64,000 nucleotides of DNA from Linyphia triangularis (taxonomy: Eukaryota; Arthropoda; Arachnida; Araneae; Linyphiidae). The stretch lies in contig OZ021726.1 in NCBI GenBank assembly GCA_963978545.1, positions 31,220,459-31,284,458 of the forward strand. Direction: 5' to 3'. Positions within the stretch are counted from its first letter, which is position 1, and the number at the start of each line of letters is the position of its first letter. Made by a program: the position numbers and the translations under genes. Below, piece after piece: positions 23,233 to 34,600 of this stretch. The notes beneath the pieces are model-generated. The model saw nothing but the letters and a program-made list of their open reading frames with translations. It made no database searches and was not told the origin of the DNA.

Positions 23233-26200
23233 TCAGTTCTTCTTGGAACGACCTCTCCTGCGTAGAGGGTTCACAGGATTACTGTTGTCGTGAGACTCAA
23301 GGCAAGAGTGTAGAGCTGAAGTATGGTACACTCTCAATGGCACGTCTGGATTATTTGGATATGCCACTTCATAGCTGGTTAACGAGCATTGAGTTTTCAC
23401 TATATATGGTCCATCACGCCGTGGAGTGAACTTTGCAGATATCTTCTTAGCTTTGCTGCTTAGAGGATGAGTGGTAACCCAGACTTTATCGCTAGGTGCG
23501 CACTGTACTGCGTTGCTGCACTTTTTATCTGCATACTCTTTTCGCTGATCTTGTTTTTCCTCTACTCGACCCCTTATCTCCCGACTAAGATTTGCAAACT
23601 TTCGCAAGTATGGTGTGATTTCTGCCATGATGTTGTCGTGGATTACACTGTGTAAGTCATGATTCGCGTCTTTTGGTGTGCGCATTTCCCTACCAAATTG
23701 CAGGAAGGCTGCAGAATATCCCGTTGAGGAGCATTGAGCAGAATTCATGGAAAAACAAATCAATTGCAGTTTTTCGGACCAGGCTGTATGAGGGCCGTTT
23801 CCAACTAGGATAGCAATACAAGGTTTTAGGTCCCTGTTTTTCCTCTCAACCGGGTTTACCTGCGAACAATAAACTGGAGTAAGAATCTGTGCAATGCCTA
23901 GTAGATTACAGATCCGCTGCATCACCGCATTGACGAACTGCGAGCCATTGTCAGAGATGAGATGTCTTGGAAGCCCATATCTCAAAATCACCTCTTCTAG
24001 CAAAGTTATTGCACACTCTCGGGCTGTGGCATCTTGCAAGGCGAAGAGTTCTACCCATTTCATCGATGTATCCTCCACGATGAAATATCCATTTCTTCCC
24101 ATCGAGTGTTTCGGGCAGAGGTCCAAAAAGATCAATTGCTAAAATTTCAAATCGCTGGGAATAAACTGGAGTTCTTAAAAGTCCAGCCAGCTTCTGATTT
24201 TCAGCTTTATATCGACTGCAATCAAGGCATTTATTGAATGAATAGTCGGGAGATGAAGGATCTCATTCCTGACCAATAATATCTTTTGGAGATTCTTTTA
24301 AATGACCCTTCTTCACCATAGTGTCCAGCAGTCGGGGCATCGTGATGTTCTTTTAGAACGTTGTTCCATTTTTGTTTTGGGACTACGAATTGTGCTTCCT
24401 CCAAGTCAGAATCTGATGAGTATCTGTAGAGTACTCCTTGGGTCATGAGGTAACCACGATTCGTCTAATTGGGGAAATTCTCGTTCTTGGAACTTTGCTC
24501 AAAATTCTCAATAATTGTCTTCAAGTTTTCTTGAGTTGTTCTTCCCTGATGTCATTAGACAACCTGGTGGGGAAGTCTACCATAACTGCATAGGACACGT
24601 AATCTAATTCACCATGGGTACACTGAGGTCGGGATAATATATTCGCAACTACATTCGCTTTCCCAGGCACGCATTCAAGCTTTAAATTGAATTATTGTAT
24701 TTGTAGAGTCCATCGAGCCAGATGTCCTGTAGGTGTTTTCAAACTCAACAACCACTTTAGCGGTTGATAATTTGAAACGACCCAGATTTCAGAACCTTCG
24801 ATATATACTCTAAATATCTCCAATTCCCAGACGACGGCTAGAGCTTCCCGTTCAGTTGTGGAGTAATTTCTCTCAGCTAGAATAAGAAGACGACTGGCAT
24901 ACTCTATTGTGTGTTCTTCTGAACCTTGCCCTTAAACTAAGCACAGCTCTCAAAGCTTAAGCCGATGCATCCATTCTCAGAAGGAACGGTTGGCTCTCGC
25001 CTAGTTGTCTGAGGACTGGTGGTGAAATCAGGTTTTTCTTCAAGGCATAAAAGCTGTTCTGCTCTTCCGATCTCCAGGCATAGGCGCCCCAGGAATACTT
25101 CCAAAGAGGTGCAAGACTAGATTTTTATTAAAATCATTATTTTTTTTAAAAATGTTAATTAATAATTATGCATTATAAATTATACTCTTTGAGAATAGTT
25201 AAAATTCATGGTATATATTTTTAAAAACGCAACCCTGTTAAATAAAAAAAAAAAATTGGTAAAAATATTAAAATATATATTTTTAACAGTTTTTTAATCA
25301 TTCAACTAAATCTCACAGCATTCAAGAGACAGTGTTTAGAATAGAGGAACTCAAAGATGCAATAATACAGAAGAGTAAATTTTTTTTTATTTTTTCCAAG
25401 TTTCGGATATAATAATAATAATAAAAAAATCAAAATAAAACTCGAAGGTTGTATTGTAATGTGTTCAATTGAATTTTAAAAATAGATTTCAAGACGACTT
25501 AAAAAATAAAAAAATTTCCTAGAATTTTGAAAACTACACAGGAAATTATTATACAATAAAAGGAATAAATACTTCTACACATCAGCCTATAATAACCATA
25601 GACAGCAACCGCCAGAAAATCCTCACGCAAGTAGCTAAAAAAAACAACATAGGAAAGAAATAAAAGAATAAATTAATAGAAAAAAAATGCTCATTGCAAC
25701 ATAAAAGTAAAGTTTTCATGAAGCAGGGGGCTGCAAGTGCAACTCCTTGCACCCTCCTGTGTACGCCCATGTCTCCAGGTCCAAGCAGTTCGTTTTCTTG
25801 TGAGATTGCTCAGTGTTTTTGCGATTCCAGCAAAGTTAGCTATGAAGCGTTTATACCAGCTGCAGGTCTGTAGAAATGATTGAAGCTGCTCTACATTCTT
25901 CGGAGGAGGAATATCCATAATGGCTTGGCAGGGTCGACTTCAATATCGGAATTTGTGATGTAATTCCCAAGGTATTTGACCTTTTGACAAACAAAGTGAC
26001 ACTTCTCGTGATTTGCTTGTAACTTGAATTGTCGAAGTTGTTTGAAGACTAGGCGCAAATCTTCAAGGTGTTTTTCAAACGTTGGAGACATGACAATTAT
26101 GTCATCCAAATAGGCTAATGTATTGACCTTTAGCCCATTTCTGAAAATGTCTATGAATCTTTGGAAAATTGCTGGATCTGTCTTCAATCCGAAAGGGATT

Positions 26201-26541
26201 CAAGTGAAGCGATAAACTCCAAAGCTACAAATGAAAGCAGTCTTATCTTGGTCCATTGGATACACCTTGACTTGATGGTAACCTGCTTTTAGATTGATGG
26301 TGGACATAAAGTTAGTCTCTGACGCTTTCTGCAACAGATCCTCCATCCTCAGCAATAGGTAAGGATCAGATTTCGTGACTGAATTTAATTTCCTGTAGTC
26401 CACGCATGGCCGGAATTCTCCATTCAGCTTAGGGATCAACACAACTGGTGCTGCATAGGGTGAGTCACACTCTTCTATAACTCCAGAGGCAGGGAGAGAG
26501 TCCAGTTCTTTCTTGAGCACCTTCTGCCACGCATGTGACAA
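23233..26541 (-). pseudogene. Gypsy pol: broken reverse transcriptase, RNase H and integrase
   Basis: From 26541 the minus strand encodes RT motifs (GVIEECDSPYAAPVVLIPK, then FRPCVDYRKLN). It then has STINLKAGYHQV, where Asn (26295-26293) replaces the motif-A Asp. A TGA at 26202-26200 follows, in the same frame as the next part, which carries YLDD at about 26112-26101. A shift near 25915 leads to PPPKNVEQLQSFL, and then an AT-rich insertion. RNase H follows with scattered stops (about 25100-24670). The integrase part is best kept: an HHCC-like zinc region at 24446-24231 and a 300-codon frame at 24135-23233 with ISDNGSQF, NPVERKNRDLK and a C-terminal CHD-free tail. Several lesions make the element incapable of self-mobilisation. 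Confidence 0.88.
25115..25765. mobile_element. AT-rich insertion inside the Gypsy pol
   Basis: The RT/RNase H linker breaks off near 25765 (after WTW in the minus frame), and RNase H homology resumes near 25115. The intervening ~650 bp is far richer in A/T and unrelated to pol. Near the right side it has GTGCAACTCCTTGCACC, a small palindrome, and GTACGCCCATG. A nested DNA element is likely, but its ends and target duplication could not be fixed. Confidence 0.45.
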
Positions 26542-26557
26542 GCGATACTGTGTGGTT

Positions 26558-26575
26558 GCCCCACGTTGGGCGCCA
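26558..26575 (-). other. Gypsy primer binding site
   Basis: TGGCGCCCAACGTGGGGC on the minus strand, separated by three bases from the 5' LTR. TGGCGCCC is a common PBS start in Gypsy and retroviral-type elements. The primer tRNA is not determined. Confidence 0.8.
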
Positions 26576-26578
26576 ATT

Positions 26579-26797
26579 TATAGTCGGGTTACTTAACTAA
26601 AGTGAAACATTAACAAGAGAATACTGAAGAACTAAGTTTTTAGTATTTACAGGCGCTCTTCACAGCGTTAAGAATCCAACTAACTTTTAAAAGGAAAAAC
26701 ATACAACTGTTTCTGTGAGCGAATTGTTTTTGAATCAAACACAGTTCATGAGAGAGCATGAAATGAAGATATTCTTGCAAAATAATCCAGCGCTACA
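26579..26797 (-). repeat. Gypsy 5' LTR
   Basis: Near-identical to the other LTR. It starts TGTAGC on the minus strand and ends three bases before the PBS. Confidence 0.9.
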
Positions 26798-26801
26798 TAT
26801 G

Positions 26802-27720
26802 TAAATTGTTAGATTGATATACTTAGAAAATCAGAATAATATTGGTTGACTGAATTTTGTAAATCTTACTACTAACTTCTAAAAGAAATGACCACTTAAA
26901 ATAAAATTCACAGTTATTAGTAAGTTAAACTGGAAATATTGACTAATGTGGTCAAACTTGTATTTATTAAAGTATTCAAAGAAATTACATTTTGTATTGC
27001 ATACGAGATCAATTTAGTAGCATTGAGCTGTTTTTTACATGATTTTTTTTTATTTTATCGTTTCCTACTCTAACTGGAAACTATTTCTAATACTGTGAGT
27101 GTTTTATTCTAGAAGTTTGGTTCCCTATTCGACACCCTACTGATAAGAACAAAATTTTAAAGGAACGGACATGTTACAGAAAAATGGGTGAATGCATAAG
27201 ATTGTCTCTGAAAAATGTGACTAACAACTGAACACACCATTACATACCTTCTCTCAAATGAGGAATCCAACTTTTTCTCAAGAGCATCTTAAAATAGTAG
27301 AATCTTTTTAGGTCTATAAAATGTTATGTGCTTAAAATTTTTTATATATTACCAGCTTTCTCATGCGACTCAAATTATTAAATCTATAGTCTGTTAAAGT
27401 ATTCAATGAAATTACATTTTATTTATGAGGGGTGAAATGAGATACTTCAAATGAATTTAACAAGTGCGCAAAATCAATTTATGGACAAGATCAAGCAAAC
27501 ACTTATTTTCACTTATTAGATTGCTTACTTGAGCGGGAAAATAAGATACTTCAATAGGTTATAGCAATTGGCAAAATCAATTTATGGTCGAAGTCATACA
27601 AACGCTCATTTTCACTTATAAAGTGATTAGATTGTTGAAATCCTAATTGCGTTGAGTGTGATTTGTAAAACACAAAACTGCAGAATCAAAGTGAAATATT
27701 TGTTCTTAAAATGGCAGAAA
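26802..27720. other. Intergenic region with a diverged tandem duplication
   Basis: No gene recognised. 27431-27533 and 27534-27625 are diverged direct copies (each with GAGATACTTCAA/AAGATACTTCAA, GCAAAATCAATTTATGG and TTTTCACTTAT). AAAGTATTCAA.GAAATTACA also occurs twice upstream (about 26970 and 27396). Confidence 0.5.
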
Positions 27721-27916
27721 ATATGCTACATGGTTCGTAAGTTTTTAAAAAACCTTGAAAACCTTCATTCCCCTTTTGATGAGTATAGTGTTGCGCATGC
27801 GCAACGTAATATCTAATCAAGTCACTTGATCTCTTGTTTTGTTTTTTCATCGTGTGAGCTAATTTTTGCCCACTGTTTAAATTTGGTGGGGAAATGTATT
27901 TTCAATTCAAGCTGAT

Positions 27917-28549
27917 TTGAAAAGCCTGAGTATAATATCATGGTTTGATGCCTGTTTCGGATTCGCACGATGTACTTTGTGTGCCAAAAATACCATGATA
28001 GGAGAAAGTGATTTAAAAAGCCATGTAAACAGCAAAAAGAATTTAGTTTTTACAAGAAATTTGATAAAGATTGTTCTAACTATTTCTAATGATAAAAAAA
28101 TACCCCTGATATTTTTCATAACAATCAACATCTTCAACCTGATGGACAGATATGTAACTGAAAACCAAGTTTTAGATACTGAAATACTATGAACAATGGA
28201 CAACGAAAACCATAAAAAATCATGGCTCTTATAAATTAAATTAAAACATTGATAAATTATGAATTACATGTTCGCCAATAGTGCGATTGCATCTAAATTT
28301 TCATGAAGAAAATAAAAGCATATTATGCAACATTTGGAATCAAGCCTTCAACGTAAATTGGAAGACAGTTTAATCAATAAGACTTTTGTACTTGACAAAA
28401 GTCAAAATATGATGAAACAAGAAAATCAAATGGATGTTCACATCTGTTATTGGCGTAATTACCAAGTGAGTACTAACTACTTTACTTCTCTTTTTATGGG
28501 ACATAGTACTGCTTCTGATACATTGGAAGATTTTTCTTTTCTATTGTAA
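27917..28549 (+). pseudogene. Relic of a BED-zinc-finger hAT-type transposase
   Basis: Two plus-strand open segments read as one decayed protein. 27917-28192 has ARCTLCAKNTMIGESDLKSH, the C-x2-C...L-x2-H core of a BED/U1-like zinc finger, but the last zinc ligand His is replaced (NSKKN). 28325-28549 has LDKSQNMMKQENQMDVHIC then YWRNYQVSTNYF and MGHSTASDTLEDF. This resembles the middle of transposase-like proteins common in animals (a DKS-N...QMD..VRYW...FLGH pattern). Text such as CCTTGAAAAGTCCTTGAATT near 28660 may be its right border. Lesions between the segments argue against a working gene. Confidence 0.55.
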
Positions 28550-28875
28550 CCTTATATATATATTGAAACTTAAAAAACATTTTTTTTTTTTGTATTTACT
28601 CGATTTGAGCATGGACCGTTTGCCAATAAAAAAAATTTGGCCTTTTTTGCATCCTTGAAAAGTCCTTGAATTTTTTTTCCTTCAAGTGTACGTAACCATG
28701 GATGCTATCTTTCCAATTTCAAGACTATTGGACAAAACGGGCAACATTTTGACAGTGTCTGTGTTATCTTTCCATTTACCGCATATACTCGTCAAAACTG
28801 CTTTATAGCATAAAATTTTTTGGAAGGATGCTTTTGAGGAACAAAATTAGATTCGATTGCAATCTTTATAAATTT

Positions 28876-29001
28876 GGTTGGTTGTTTTCAGATTATCTGG
28901 CGCCGTCAGCAACACGAAGGCTATAATGCGCCGAAACATTCGTCATTAGACAAGCCAACATACATTTACAAACACCCATGCCTAACACGGGACTCGAACG
29001 C
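28876..29001 (-). repeat. tRNA-derived SINE, family 1, copy B (5' truncated)
   Basis: Minus-strand copy of the tail and body (GTTTTCAGATTATCTGGCGC at its plus-strand left end), stopping within the B box (CGTTCGAGTCC). The tRNA-like head is missing. Confidence 0.85.
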
Positions 29002-29281
29002 GATCTTTATAAAAGAATTTTGTGTAACTAATCACAGTTGAGCATACTTACATTTTTTTTTCTTTATCTCATTTGTTAAAACTATTATTTTAGTTCTAAT
29101 TGATGCATATATACACATAAAATACCTTGGTATATTTAGATGATACAAAACAAACTTCACTGCATAGATGCATCATGACAATGTTAACAGAAATTTTAGC
29201 TTAAAATGTTTGTTATTCAAATAAGTGATACTATATTAAAATGCACAGAATTGTAAAAAAAAGTTGGAAAAGGAATTTAAT

Positions 29282-29287
29282 TTTATT
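29282..29287 (-). terminator. Polyadenylation signal of the cysteine protease gene
   Basis: AATAAA on the minus strand about 77 bases after the stop codon, in a suitable position for a short 3' UTR. Confidence 0.55.
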
Positions 29288-29363
29288 AAAAAAAATACAT
29301 TTAAATATTTGGCACAGTAGAATCGTTTGTATATGAAGAACACCACCACCTAGTTATTTGTTC

Positions 29364-31613
29364 TTACATTTGAACATAAGTAGGAGTTGTGGCAACTCCA
29401 CAGTTGTTGTCTTTTTGACTCATCAGTACATATCCATCATTGCCCCAATAAGTGGACCAGGAATTCTTCACAATCCAGTAAGGAGTTCCATTCATTTCTC
29501 CATAACCAACAGCTAAAACTGAATGGTCCAATTGGTCTTCTTTGTTTTCTAAGAAATAAACAAGACTGTTACATACTTAAACATTAAAACTTCTATGTAA
29601 TTGGATATTTGTGAATCAAATTATGCAAAAAAAAACTTGAATTAACATAAATAAAATAGCTTACTGCAGTCAGGATCATAGAAGACACCGTGAGAATAGA
29701 AAGAAAATCCTTTATGTGCTGCATCAATGCTAACAGATATGGGTCCTTTCTTTGCTATGGCTTGTTTCAGAGCATTCAAATCACCACTGGTCACATTTAC
29801 AAAACCTGTGATATGAGCAGTTTTTTCAACGTTCTTATCATGACAAATACCATCCTGCAAGTATAAAGTTTCAATAACTTTTCAGATTTTTCTGGATTCC
29901 TACATAAATTAACTTTAGATTTTCATTTTATCACTAAATGAACATCAGCTTTTCAATTGCCCTTTTATTTCCTATTTATGCAAGTCGTAATACAACAGGA
30001 TTATGTATTCACACAATCCTACTGCATAAAAAGAAATTATTCATAGTAATAACGGGGGAAAACTTTTTGTTAAAATAGTAGCTTATATTTTATTTAGGAG
30101 AAAGAAATTTACTGTATATTTAGTATTATTGTTGATAATGAAACCTTTTTTTTTTTTTTTTTTTTACTAATTTTCTCATATAATTAGTTTATGCTAATAT
30201 ATTAAAAATAATTAAATATATTAAATTATTTAATTTTCTTAAACATTCTCCATTCAAGTTGCAGTATAATGAAATCCAAATTTTTCTGAGTCCGTGCATG
30301 AAGTCAAAATTTTGCACGTCGCATCCATCAAATTGAAGTAAATCAAAATCAAAAAATAAAGAGAATGATTATTATTAAGTTGGTTCTAAGCAATAGGTAA
30401 TATAATAAAATAATGTTTAAGGTTTTTTTTTTTTTTTTTTTGTAATCCCTTCCATTTGACAATCTTTTTAAATCAAGATAATTTTTTCAAATTAAGTATG
30501 TGCATAGCATACCGAGCCAAGATAGTGTCCATAGTCTTCTTCGGTTGCCAGTCCTCCAGCAGCCATTATATAAGCGTAGGCTCGGAAGTCCTCTCCACCA
30601 TCACATCCGTTATTCTGGTACCGCCAACTGCAGTCAATCAATTGCTGTTGAGAAAGTCGCACCAATTTGCCTGTCTGAAAATAAAGTTTCAATATTTTAA
30701 AGCTTTTTTAAACTGGAGATTATTTTTCAAAATGTTTCTTATGTGGAGTTAAAGAGAGGGTTCAGTTTAAAAAAATTCTCCACAAGTTGGATCTGTAACT
30801 CGGCAATTAATGTTAAAAATACTATCTCAAACGGATTCATTAAAGCTCGAGAGTATACTTTTATTTCTTAAGAAACAAAACTTTACTTTGAATGTTTTTT
30901 TAAATCAATATTAAAATACCCACCTTACTAGATTTCTGAAACAATGTCAATCTTAATAATTTAACCCATAAAAACAGTTTTTAAAAATCCTTTATATACA
31001 TTGTAAATTTTTATATTTATTAACACGAAGCCGATATCAAAAACGTTTTTATCGGCAAAATATGTTTCAAAATTTATTTATTAAAAATTAGTGTCACACT
31101 CGCATTCACATATTTTTAATTTATTTTGTTTAAAACAATTTTATTATTTATTAAAAAAGTTTTGGCAACAGGAAAGAGTTTCAACAATGGTTGGTTCAAT
31201 GCTATTTTATCACGACTGGATGACAGCAAGGGGGTTAGTTAGACCTCTGCAGATTCCGCTTTCATCGACAAACACAAAATCGAAGTTAATGTAAAGGATT
31301 TTAAAATGTTTAACAGAATGTACTTACTTTCAATAAATTTAAATATATGATTGGTTAATTATTATTAAATCTATAATGCTTAATTAAACCATTTTATATA
31401 GATTTTTTATTTCTTATTTCTTTGGATTCAAGATAAGGCCTTAAGGAGTTTAGTTACTTTCCTATGGAAAATAGGTAAACAATATCATTAAAGAAGCTAT
31501 AAAATCATAAAAATGATAGTAAAAAACTTGTTATACAATTAAATCCCCAAATGTAAAAGGGATAATGTATTTTTAAAAATCAAACTGATTTCTTTTTACA
31601 TTTTGAAATTCAA

Positions 31614-31692
<79 letters not shown>

Positions 31693-34600
31693 CCCTCCAA
31701 AAATAAAGTAGAAATATCTTACTTTAGCTTCTATTCTGATAATTTTAAAAATTCACTTTCCTTTTTATATTATATATATACTATCATCAGAGCAAATTAT
31801 ATTTTCAGATTAAATTCACACAAAATAGTATTGGTAAGTATTGTGTTTGCAAGTAAATTACTTTCAAAAAGTGTGCGCCTTCAATGGTTCCAGTAGTTCC
31901 AAAACTCCAGCAGGAACCACATACTGCTTGATCTTTAACTGGTGCTACAGCTCCTAAAAATAGAAAATACAATGCTGTACGAGTAGTATTTCCATTGCCC
32001 GATTCAATTGCCCAAATTTTGCAAAATTTAAGCTTATAGGGGGAGTCTCCAACTTAAATTATAGAGCAATCATGAAATTGGAAGTTGGTCTTGCAGGGAT
32101 GAGAGTGATTAGAGAGCAAAAAAGAAGTAATCCAGGGATGAGTTTGGCAAAAAATCAAAAAGCTGAAAACAAAATTCCTAATGTTTTATGCGTAAAACAC
32201 ATATTAAGCTATACTTTACAAAATTGTGGTTTTCCATGTGCGTTTATAACACTGCACCTTCTCTGTCTGTCCATGGGAAAAATGGTTCAAAATAGAGGCA
32301 CCTAGATGTAGGGATACACTTTGTGCTGTCATCAGGCATGGTATAGCTTCAAAAAAAAAAAAAAAATCCTTTAAAAGCGATGGAATCCAGCAAAAACTTC
32401 AAATTTTCAACAAGTCAAACAACTTTAAGCAACTATACTATAGCCTAGGCGGAAGAGTATCGAGCTCGTAACCGGAGGGTTGCGGGTTCTGTCCTTGTCC
32501 AGCCAAATATCGGTGTGTACCTAATGGGGGCTGGTGCACATTAAATCTGTTGTGGCCTCAATGTCCTCTCATTGGAGTGATGGGGTCGGAGAGAGGGGTT
32601 TACACTAGAAGATTTTGATCTCGTATTCTTCTAGATGCTCAAAATTACGAGATGTATTTGGCTGTGTTAAGCACTTTATAAGTGGCAGAAATAGACAGTC
32701 GGTGGTTTCAAAACAAAACAAAACTATACTATATTGACAAACAGGCCGAATATAATTAAACCTAGTTTTCTAAATTTTTAAGCAACATTTTAAGTACTAA
32801 AATCTTATTTAAATTTTTATTCCTACCATTCAGCTTGTTCAATAAAATAAAAAGCAACAAACAATTGTACATACAACTACAGTTAAAATAACAACTTTCA
32901 ACACAGCTTCTTTAGAAATTTTTTAATTAGGACTAATTTTCAGAATATTTTTATATCATTTTTATACAAAACGATATAAAAATTTCAGTATAGATTCACA
33001 TGAAACGACGAAATCGATCCTTAAACCAGCACTAATCACGGATATAGTGGCTATCGCATTTACGGAAGTCTAGGCACAAAACGGTGTTGAAAATCTCGAT
33101 AATAGCCGGTTTTGTATTAGTGTAAACCTTGGCGAAAATGACCATCACTAACGAAAGCAATAGCGCTTTCAATACCGGCGAAAGTCTAAATAGCAGCCGA
33201 ATTGAAAATCGCAACAACGTGCGTATCGGCGATAGTGTCCACGATATCTGCACAAATTTCGGTAGTATCGACATTTTCTTGGTAATACTAGTGCAAATTT
33301 CGGTAATATCGGATGTTATCAAAGTACGGCATTCCACGAAAACAACTCTCACGCCAACTGAAATATCAAAGTTAGAACCTAAGATATCGGAGCAACTCTC
33401 AACAATAACTTTATTGTATGGGCGTAACACTCGACGAAAATTACCATCACAAAATCTCAGCAATAGCGCAAATCACGGTAATATCAACATTCTTTCGGTA
33501 ACATCGGTGCAAATCTCAGATTTTATAACAGGGCAGCACTCAACGAAAATGCCCATCACAAAAACGTAAATATCAGCGTTAGTGCCGAAGATACCGGAAC
33601 AATTCTCAGCAATAACGCTGTTAATATCGGCGTAATACTCCGGGAAATTGGTCAGCACAGCAACCTAAATCACAGCGATAACGCATGTCCTAGTCACACA
33701 AATCTCGGCAGTAGCGAAATTACATCAGCGTAACGCGTAACGAAAACAAGCAACACATACTAACGTAAATAAACGATAGTTCCGTGGATGTCGGACTTCG
33801 AAGCAAGCGCATTATTAGTATACGTTAATCGCGTGAAATCGTAAGAAGAAATTTACATTTTGAGTTGAGAAAAAAAATGACACAAAAGGATCAAATTTCG
33901 GTGCAGTTGGAAATGTACAAAATGTGAGATTGAGCGCCAATCTGACTAAAAAAATGCATTTCAGTGGATTTTTGTACTTGGAGCAGAAATAAGGCAGGAA
34001 TGTGATGCGACCCCTGAGCGATAGGTTTCCCGATCTTTCAAAAGTGAAGTTACTTCGCGGTTTAGCCATAGAAAAAAAGTTATTTTTCCGTGGGATAGAA
34101 AAAGCGGGGAAACATGAATTTTTTCAGGAATTAGAAAAGCGGAACTTTCTTTAAAAAAACGGAATTCTTTTTTTTTCTAAAAAATTAAAAAAGCGCAATT
34201 CCGCCATATGGCGGAAGAAACTCATCCCTGGCAATCCAAAAATTCGTTAAAAAAGCTTGCGAAAGGAATACACAAAAATTCAACAACAAAAAGTATGCAG
34301 GAAGGATGATTTAATAATTTTAAAGATACAATGAAATTTCTCATGCTATATAATAATTACATTTCAAATATTAGGAGTTAGTGAAGAAATCTATGAGGAA
34401 AGGGGAGATAAGAGGGAAAATCTTTTGTTTAAACTTGAGGAAAAGCAGGAAAAACTGGTTCAGATCAGAAAAATGGGGATTCTCGAAACTGGGACAACGG
34501 AAAGGAAAATTTTACATAAAAAACCAAAAAGGAGAAAAACTGTCATCCCTGGTCTTGGCAACTTCTTATTAGCAAAACTGCAATTATCTCAATATACTAT

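Larger units (their letters stand above)
22958..26797 (-). mobile_element. Ty3/Gypsy LTR retrotransposon, internally deleted copy
   Basis: Two 219-bp LTRs (22958-23176 and 26579-26797) enclose the element, and TATG flanks it on both sides (22954-22957 and 26798-26801). The minus-strand order is 5' LTR, PBS, truncated reverse transcriptase, RNase H, integrase, 3' LTR. Gag, protease and the start of RT are missing: RT homology begins only about 20 bp after the PBS. The total of 3.8 kb is shorter than a full Gypsy element. The LTRs differ at roughly 17-20 positions counted by eye, so insertion is not recent. Confidence 0.92.
32094..34551. mobile_element. CAGGGATG-type element (outer member of a nest in protease intron 6)
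   Basis: Starts CAGGGATGAGAGTGATTAGA and ends GAGAAAAACTGTCATCCCTG, with GTCTTG directly on both flanks (32088-32093 and 34552-34557). It is split by the second element at 32133-34230. Its own sequence is only the first ~39 bp and the last ~320 bp. Confidence 0.7.

Noticed and set aside
31619..31689. TA run as a regulatory or CRISPR-like array
   Set aside because: It is a plain dinucleotide microsatellite; no spacers.
33032..33569. Overlapping ORFs of about 145 codons on both strands
   Set aside because: Both follow the periodic satellite inside the hAT-like element; open frames on both strands come from the repeat unit, not from selection on a protein.
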